From assembly GCA_937902285.1 (NCBI GenBank), contig CALGTB010000127.1:1-17845 (forward strand): DNA of 17,845 bases, in the 5' to 3' direction. The translations under genes were made by a program, and so were the position numbers. Positions 14,869 through 17,845 of the stretch are shown here, in pieces. The stretch is from an uncultured Actinomycetes bacterium. Lineage in GTDB: Bacteria; Actinomycetota; Actinomycetes; S36-B12. Position 1 is the stretch's first letter. The number at the start of each line of letters is the position of its first letter. The notes under the pieces were generated by a model. It was not told where the DNA came from. It searched no databases and saw only the letters and a program-made list of their open reading frames with translations.

Positions 14869-14882
14869 CCGGCTAGGTCGCG
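14859..14882. terminator. Hairpin spanning the mrp and tatB stop codons (putative bidirectional terminator)
   Basis: CGCGACCT (14859-14866) and AGGTCGCG (14875-14882) form a perfect 8-bp stem with an 8-nt loop, GACCGGCT. It covers the mrp TGA (14866-14868) and the tatB TAG (14873-14875, minus strand). No T-tract follows. Being symmetrical between convergent genes, it could stop transcription from either side. Confidence 0.55.
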
Positions 14883-15196
14883 TCGGGGTCGAACGCGGGG
14901 CGTGGTGCCGGGGGCGGCTCCGCTGGTGCGGCGGGCTTGTCCGGCTCGTCGCTGAGGAAGCTGGCAGCCAGCCGGCGCGGATGGAACTCCTGCAGCGACT
15001 TGACGCTGTCGACCGTGTCGCCGAGGTCGATGCCCGCCGAGTCGACCAGGTCCTTGCGCGCTCCCGTGGCCATCACCCGGATCTGCTTCAGCCACTTCGC
15101 CGCGTCGGCGGCGGCTCGCGGCAGCCGCTCAGGCCCGAAGACGAGCAGCCCGATCACCGCCACGATCAGGATCTCGCCGATGCCGATATCGAACAC
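14873..15196 (-). CDS. tatB: Sec-independent (Tat) translocase subunit TatB
   Basis: A 107-residue TatA/B-type protein starting at GTG. A short N-terminal transmembrane helix (IGEILIVAVIGLLVFG) is followed by the FGPERLP hinge and an amphipathic helix (RAAADAAKWLKQIRVMATGAR). It ends in a Pro/Ala-rich cytosolic tail. TatB works with TatC as receptor for twin-arginine substrates. TatB rather than TatA is favoured by the length, the GPERLP hinge and the location: the gene starts 11 bp after the htrA stop, and the htrA-tatB order is typical of actinobacteria. tatC is not in the window. Confidence 0.92.
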   Translation of the reverse strand: MFDIGIGEILIVAVIGLLVFGPERLPRAAADAAKWLKQIRVMATGARKDLVDSAGIDLGDTVDSVKSLQEFHPRRLAASFLSDEPDKPAAPAEPPPAPRPAFDPDAT

Positions 15197-15207
15197 TGCC
15201 GCCTCGC

Positions 15208-16461
15208 CTACTCCGCCGCGCCGTCATCGGCGAGGACGAGGGTGGTCGTGCGCTCCTGGCCGTCGCGCTCGTACGTGATCTCGAGCCTCTCTCCCGGCGC
15301 ATGGTTGCGGACCTCGACGACGAGTTCGACGGCGTCGTCGATGCTGCGGCCGTTGACTGCCGTGATGATGTCGTCGGCCTCGAGCCCGGCCTCGAGCGCC
15401 GGACTGCTGTCGTTGACGCTCTTCACCTTCGCTCCGCCGTCCATGTAGTCCATGACGAGCTGAACGCCCATGAGCGGCGTTCGCGAGCTTCCGGTGGCGA
15501 TGAGCTCCTCGGCGATGCGCTTCGCGGAGTTGATCGGGATAGCGAAACCGAGGCCGATGTTGCCCGCCTCGCCGCCGACGGCCAGTGACGCGATCGCCGA
15601 GTTCACGCCGACCACATTGCCGGCACCGTCGAGCAGCGGCCCGCCGGAGTTGCCGGGATTGATCGCCGCGTCGGTCTGGATGGCATTGATGTAGGCGAGG
15701 TCGGACTCGCTCTCGCCCGCCGTCACCGGGCGGTCGATCGCGCTGATGATGCCGGACGTCACCGTGCCGTCGAGGCCGAGCGGGGCGCCGATCGCGATCG
15801 CCGTGTCGCCGACCTGCACGTCGTCCGAGTCGCCCAGTGCCACGGTGGGCAGGCCGCGCCGGTCGACCTTGACGACCGCGAGGTCGTACGAGCTGTTCGT
15901 GCCGACGACCGTGCCGGTGGCCCGGTCACCGTCGCTGAAGACCACCGTGAGGGTCCCGCCGTCCGAGACCAGGTCGACGACGTGGTTGTTGGTGAGGATG
16001 TAGCCGTTGGGGCGGACGACGAATCCCGAGCCGCTGCCGGACTGGGTGGTGCCCTCAGCGAGGATCGAGACCACGGCCGGCAGGGTGCCCGCGGCGATCG
16101 CGGAGATCGACCCGGCAGGACGCTCCACTCCCCCCGATGTCGACTGGGGCAGGATGACGGCTGCGTCCGGCACCCCGCTGGCATCGTCGACGCTCCGGCC
16201 GACGAGGTAGCCGGCGAGCCCGGCGAAGGCACCGACCACCGCCGCCACCAGCGCCGCGATGAGGACCGTTCCGAGGACCCCGGGGCCACGCCGCCTCGTC
16301 ACGACGACGGGGGCGGGCGCCGGGCCGGGCGATGCGGTGGCCTCGGCCCCGAACGAGAGGTCCGAGGCACCGTACGAGGGCTCCGAGGCTCCGTAGGAAG
16401 GCTCCGCGGAGGGTGGCGGCGGGAACGGCGCAGCACCCTGAGGGGGGAACTGGTCGGACAT
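15208..16461 (-). CDS. HtrA/DegP-like membrane-anchored serine protease (S1C) with PDZ domain
   Basis: A 417-residue cell-envelope protease. A Pro-rich cytosolic N-terminus with tandem EPSYGAS repeats precedes one transmembrane helix (about residues 63-87, GVLGTVLIAALVAAVVGAFA). The trypsin-like domain has an intact triad: His160 (TNNHVVD), Asp193 (YDLAVV) and Ser272 (GNSGGP). A single PDZ domain forms the last ~100 residues (VKSVNDSSPALEAGLEADD). It should degrade or process misfolded proteins outside the membrane. ATG 16461 is chosen over ATG 16473 because GGAGG lies 5 nt before it and overlaps the upstream ATG. tatB follows 11 bp downstream. In related actinobacteria this gene follows sigE and rseA, which are missing here, so its envelope-stress control must differ. 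Confidence 0.94.
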   Translation of the reverse strand: MSDQFPPQGAAPFPPPPSAEPSYGASEPSYGASDLSFGAEATASPGPAPAPVVVTRRRGPGVLGTVLIAALVAAVVGAFAGLAGYLVGRSVDDASGVPDAAVILPQSTSGGVERPAGSISAIAAGTLPAVVSILAEGTTQSGSGSGFVVRPNGYILTNNHVVDLVSDGGTLTVVFSDGDRATGTVVGTNSSYDLAVVKVDRRGLPTVALGDSDDVQVGDTAIAIGAPLGLDGTVTSGIISAIDRPVTAGESESDLAYINAIQTDAAINPGNSGGPLLDGAGNVVGVNSAIASLAVGGEAGNIGLGFAIPINSAKRIAEELIATGSSRTPLMGVQLVMDYMDGGAKVKSVNDSSPALEAGLEADDIITAVNGRSIDDAVELVVEVRNHAPGERLEITYERDGQERTTTLVLADDGAAE

Positions 16462-16466
16462 GGGAA

Positions 16467-16471
16467 CCTCC
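16467..16471 (-). promoter_or_regulatory. Ribosome binding site deciding the htrA-like gene start
   Basis: GGAGG on the minus strand, 5 nt from ATG 16461. The in-frame ATG at 16473 overlaps it and cannot use it. Confidence 0.7.
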
Positions 16472-16528
16472 ATGGCCGTCCGGTGCAGGAGGCCGTCCGC
16501 GGGTGCCGGGCCGGGCGGCCCTGCCCCT

Positions 16529-16534
16529 ACCGTA
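16529..16534 (-). promoter_or_regulatory. Possible -10 box upstream of the htrA-like gene
   Basis: TACGGT on the minus strand would give a ~60-nt leader before ATG 16461. TGAACC lies 19 bp further upstream as a weak -35 candidate. This rests on pattern only; spacing is longer than ideal. Confidence 0.25.
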
Positions 16535-16562
16535 GTTCAGGCGTCCCCCTCGCGGTTCAGGC

Positions 16563-16568
16563 TAGGCT
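16563..16568 (+). promoter_or_regulatory. Possible -10 box of the methyltransferase-FCD gene
   Basis: TAGGCT lies 9 nt before ATG 16578 and about 50 nt before the ribosome site at 16618. Transcription would begin around 16575, giving either a nearly leaderless ATG start or a ~50-nt leader for the ATC start. Two copies of GTTCAGG (16535 and 16555) lie just upstream. Confidence 0.35.
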
Positions 16569-16577
16569 GCGAAACGA

Positions 16578-17726
16578 ATGCCGCCGGTCGTGGGACCGAC
16601 CAGGGCATCGCACACTCGGAGGTGCACCATCGCCAGCGCAGCCAAGCACGATCCGTACCTGCCCACACCCCAGTCCTGGGCCTACGTCGATGCCTGGGAG
16701 GACGACTCCGAGGCCCTGCGCGAGGCTCGTACCCGGGCCGCGGAGCTCGGCTGCGTTCCGGTCACGCGGCCCGTGGCGGCCCTGCTGCGCCTCCTGGCCG
16801 CGTCGGTCAACGCGCAGGCCGTGGTCGAGGTGGGCACCGGCGCCGGGATCTCGGGCGCGGCCCTGCTGTCCGGGATGACCTCGGCCGGGGTGCTGACCAG
16901 CATCGACATCGAGGCCGAGAATCAGCGCGTGGCCCGCGAGACCTTCACCGCCCTGGGTTACGACCACGTCCACACCCGCCTCATCGCCGGTCGGGCCCTC
17001 GATGTGCTGCCTCGGCTGTCGGACGCCGCCTACGACGTCGTCTTCGTCGACGGGGACAAGACCGAGTACCCCGCGATCCTCACCCAGGCCAAGCGCCTGC
17101 TCCGGGTCGGCGGGCTCGCGATCTTCGACAACGTGCTCTGGAGCGGTCGGGTCGCCGACCCCGGCGAGCGCGAGGCCGAGACCGTCGCCCTGCGGGATGT
17201 CACCGGCGCAGTGCGCCAGGACGACGACTGGATGCCGGCCCTCCTCACCGTGGGCGACGGGCTGCTGGTCGACCTCGTGGAGACGCGCCAGCTGCTGGAG
17301 CCGGCCGCCGCCAGCCTGGCGTCCGGCCGCGCCACGCTCGACGACCTGGGCCGGATCGAGCGGGCGTGCCTCGCCATGGCGGAGCGTGACCGCGGCCTCG
17401 AGGGCTACGCCTCGGCCGACGTGGAGTTCCACCTGGCGGTCTACGCGGCGTCCCACAACCTGCTGCTGCGCCAGTTCGGGACCGTCGTCGCGGACCTGCT
17501 CCACCTGACGTTCAACCTCCAGCAGGTCGTCGACTCGGACGACCAGGTGCTGGCCGAGGACGCCGATCGCCACCTGGCGGTGTTCGAGGCGATCAACCGG
17601 GGGAACGGCGAGGCGGAATCGGACGCGATGCTGAAGCTCGTGCTCGACGGGAAGCGGGCGCTGCGTCGTGCGCTGGCGGGCGGCGTGGAGCCCGCGGACG
17701 CGGCGCGCCCGACCCCCCACGCATGA
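16578..17726 (+). CDS. O-methyltransferase fused to a GntR-type FCD domain
   Basis: A 382-residue two-domain protein (365 if it starts at ATC 16629). Residues ~30-231 are a class I SAM-dependent O-methyltransferase (family 3, catechol-OMT-like): VVEVGTGAGISG binds SAM, SIDIE ends the second strand, and VFVDGDK and IFDNVLWSGRV supply the metal-site Asp residues. It ends at GDGLL, where this family normally stops. From DLVETRQLLEPAA (residue 232) the frame runs into an apparently complete FCD domain, the effector-binding part of FadR/GntR regulators, with DVEFH (Asp281, His285) and His332 as likely metal ligands. The fourth ligand position appears to be Leu. No winged helix is present. It is divergent from htrA, and its stop overlaps the next gene by 4 nt. 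Closest kin of the first domain appears to be the sigE-adjacent methyltransferase. Confidence 0.88.
   Translation: MPPVVGPTRASHTRRCTIASAAKHDPYLPTPQSWAYVDAWEDDSEALREARTRAAELGCVPVTRPVAALLRLLAASVNAQAVVEVGTGAGISGAALLSGMTSAGVLTSIDIEAENQRVARETFTALGYDHVHTRLIAGRALDVLPRLSDAAYDVVFVDGDKTEYPAILTQAKRLLRVGGLAIFDNVLWSGRVADPGEREAETVALRDVTGAVRQDDDWMPALLTVGDGLLVDLVETRQLLEPAAASLASGRATLDDLGRIERACLAMAERDRGLEGYASADVEFHLAVYAASHNLLLRQFGTVVADLLHLTFNLQQVVDSDDQVLAEDADRHLAVFEAINRGNGEAESDAMLKLVLDGKRALRRALAGGVEPADAARPTPHA
16618..16622 (+). promoter_or_regulatory. Strong ribosome binding site before an in-frame ATC
   Basis: GGAGG with a 6-nt spacer to ATC 16629, in frame with the methyltransferase and just before its conserved N-terminal region. 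The next in-frame ATG upstream (16578) has no comparable site. Either ATC is a rare start codon here or the ATG at 16578 is used and this match is incidental. Confidence 0.4.
17271..17676 (+). other. FCD (FadR C-terminal) domain within the fusion protein
   Basis: This segment matches the FCD pattern from its first helix (ETRQLLEPAAASLA) through SADVEFHLAVYAASHN and DRHLAVFEAINRGN to the last helix. FCD domains are all-helical and often bind a metal and a carboxylated ligand such as a sugar acid. Here it lacks the DNA-binding half it normally follows, and would act as a ligand-binding or dimerising module on the methyltransferase. Confidence 0.8.
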
Positions 17727-17845
17727 TCGCGACCCAGCCGCTGGTGCTGTCGGGCCCCCGGGTGCACGCACGGATCCGCCCATCGGAGGGTGGCGTTGTC
17801 GACCGGCTGCTGGTCGACGGTCGCTCCGTGCTGGCGCGGACGCCG
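17723..17845 (+). CDS. Probable aldose 1-epimerase (galactose mutarotase-like), 5' part only
   Basis: The first 41 codons of a gene cut off by the window edge. The ATG at 17723 overlaps the TGA of the fusion gene (ATGA), so translation is coupled. Residues SGPRVHARIRPSEGG followed by LLVDGRSVLARTP resemble the opening strands of aldose-1-epimerase/galactose mutarotase proteins, which catalyse anomer interconversion of sugars. The fragment is too short to be certain. A sugar gene here would fit the FCD domain upstream, because FCD regulators often sit beside sugar or sugar-acid catabolic genes. Confidence 0.5.
   Translation, partial: MIATQPLVLSGPRVHARIRPSEGGVVDRLLVDGRSVLARTP

Noticed and set aside
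1..17845. Checked by eye for tRNA/rRNA genes, CRISPR repeats, IS ends, phage genes and toxin-antitoxin pairs.
   Set aside because: None seen. The HNH gene alone, without mobile or restriction neighbours, is not evidence for a defence island.

Overview
This is a high-GC window with strong G/C bias at third codon positions. It is almost certainly from an actinobacterium (class Actinomycetia). The best evidence is the right half, where an MgtE-N/CBS protein, a DUF1003 membrane protein, Mrp, TatB, an HtrA-type protease and an O-methyltransferase follow the order known around sigE in mycobacteria and their relatives. Several genes have a TANNNT -10 box 6-7 nt before the start codon, the actinobacterial leaderless arrangement. 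No tRNA, rRNA, IS element or CRISPR array was seen. The longest stretch without a gene is about 120 bp.

Layout: (1) 76-1545, two unrelated small phosphatases on +: a PTP-type Tyr phosphatase and a histidine phosphatase. (2) 1596-6319, a C4 acyl-CoA unit on +: a fused coenzyme-B12 isobutyryl-CoA mutase (icmF), a MarR regulator and a 3-hydroxybutyryl-CoA dehydrogenase. It is preceded by a conspicuous AT-rich inverted repeat that may be its operator. (3) 6356-11809 on -: a DMT/EamA transporter, an FGGY glycerol-kinase-like protein, a glycerol-3-phosphate-dehydrogenase-like flavoprotein with a BFD [2Fe-2S] tail, an NAD(P)/FAD oxidoreductase and a small HNH protein. The kinase and both flavoproteins are joined by 4-nt stop/start overlaps, so they form one operon, probably for phosphorylation and oxidation of glycerol or a related polyol. 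(4) 11842-14868 on +: a soluble MgtE-N/CBS protein, DUF1003 protein and Mrp/ApbC Fe-S carrier. (5) 14873-16461 on -: htrA and tatB. (6) 16578-17845 on +: a protein joining an O-methyltransferase to a GntR-type FCD ligand-binding domain, overlapping the start of a probable aldose-1-epimerase gene that runs off the window.

The most unusual feature is the last one. The O-methyltransferase resembles the one normally beside sigE, but here sigE and its anti-sigma gene rseA are absent between it and htrA. On its other side it is fused in frame to an FCD domain that has lost its winged-helix DNA-binding part. The methyltransferase is thus bounded by two apparent rearrangements, and the fused gene is translationally coupled to a probable sugar-metabolism gene. 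Other points of interest are the inverted repeat before icmF, the Gly replacing the glycerol-binding Arg in the kinase, the Cys replacing the HNH general-base His, and two hairpins that span the stop codons of convergent gene pairs.
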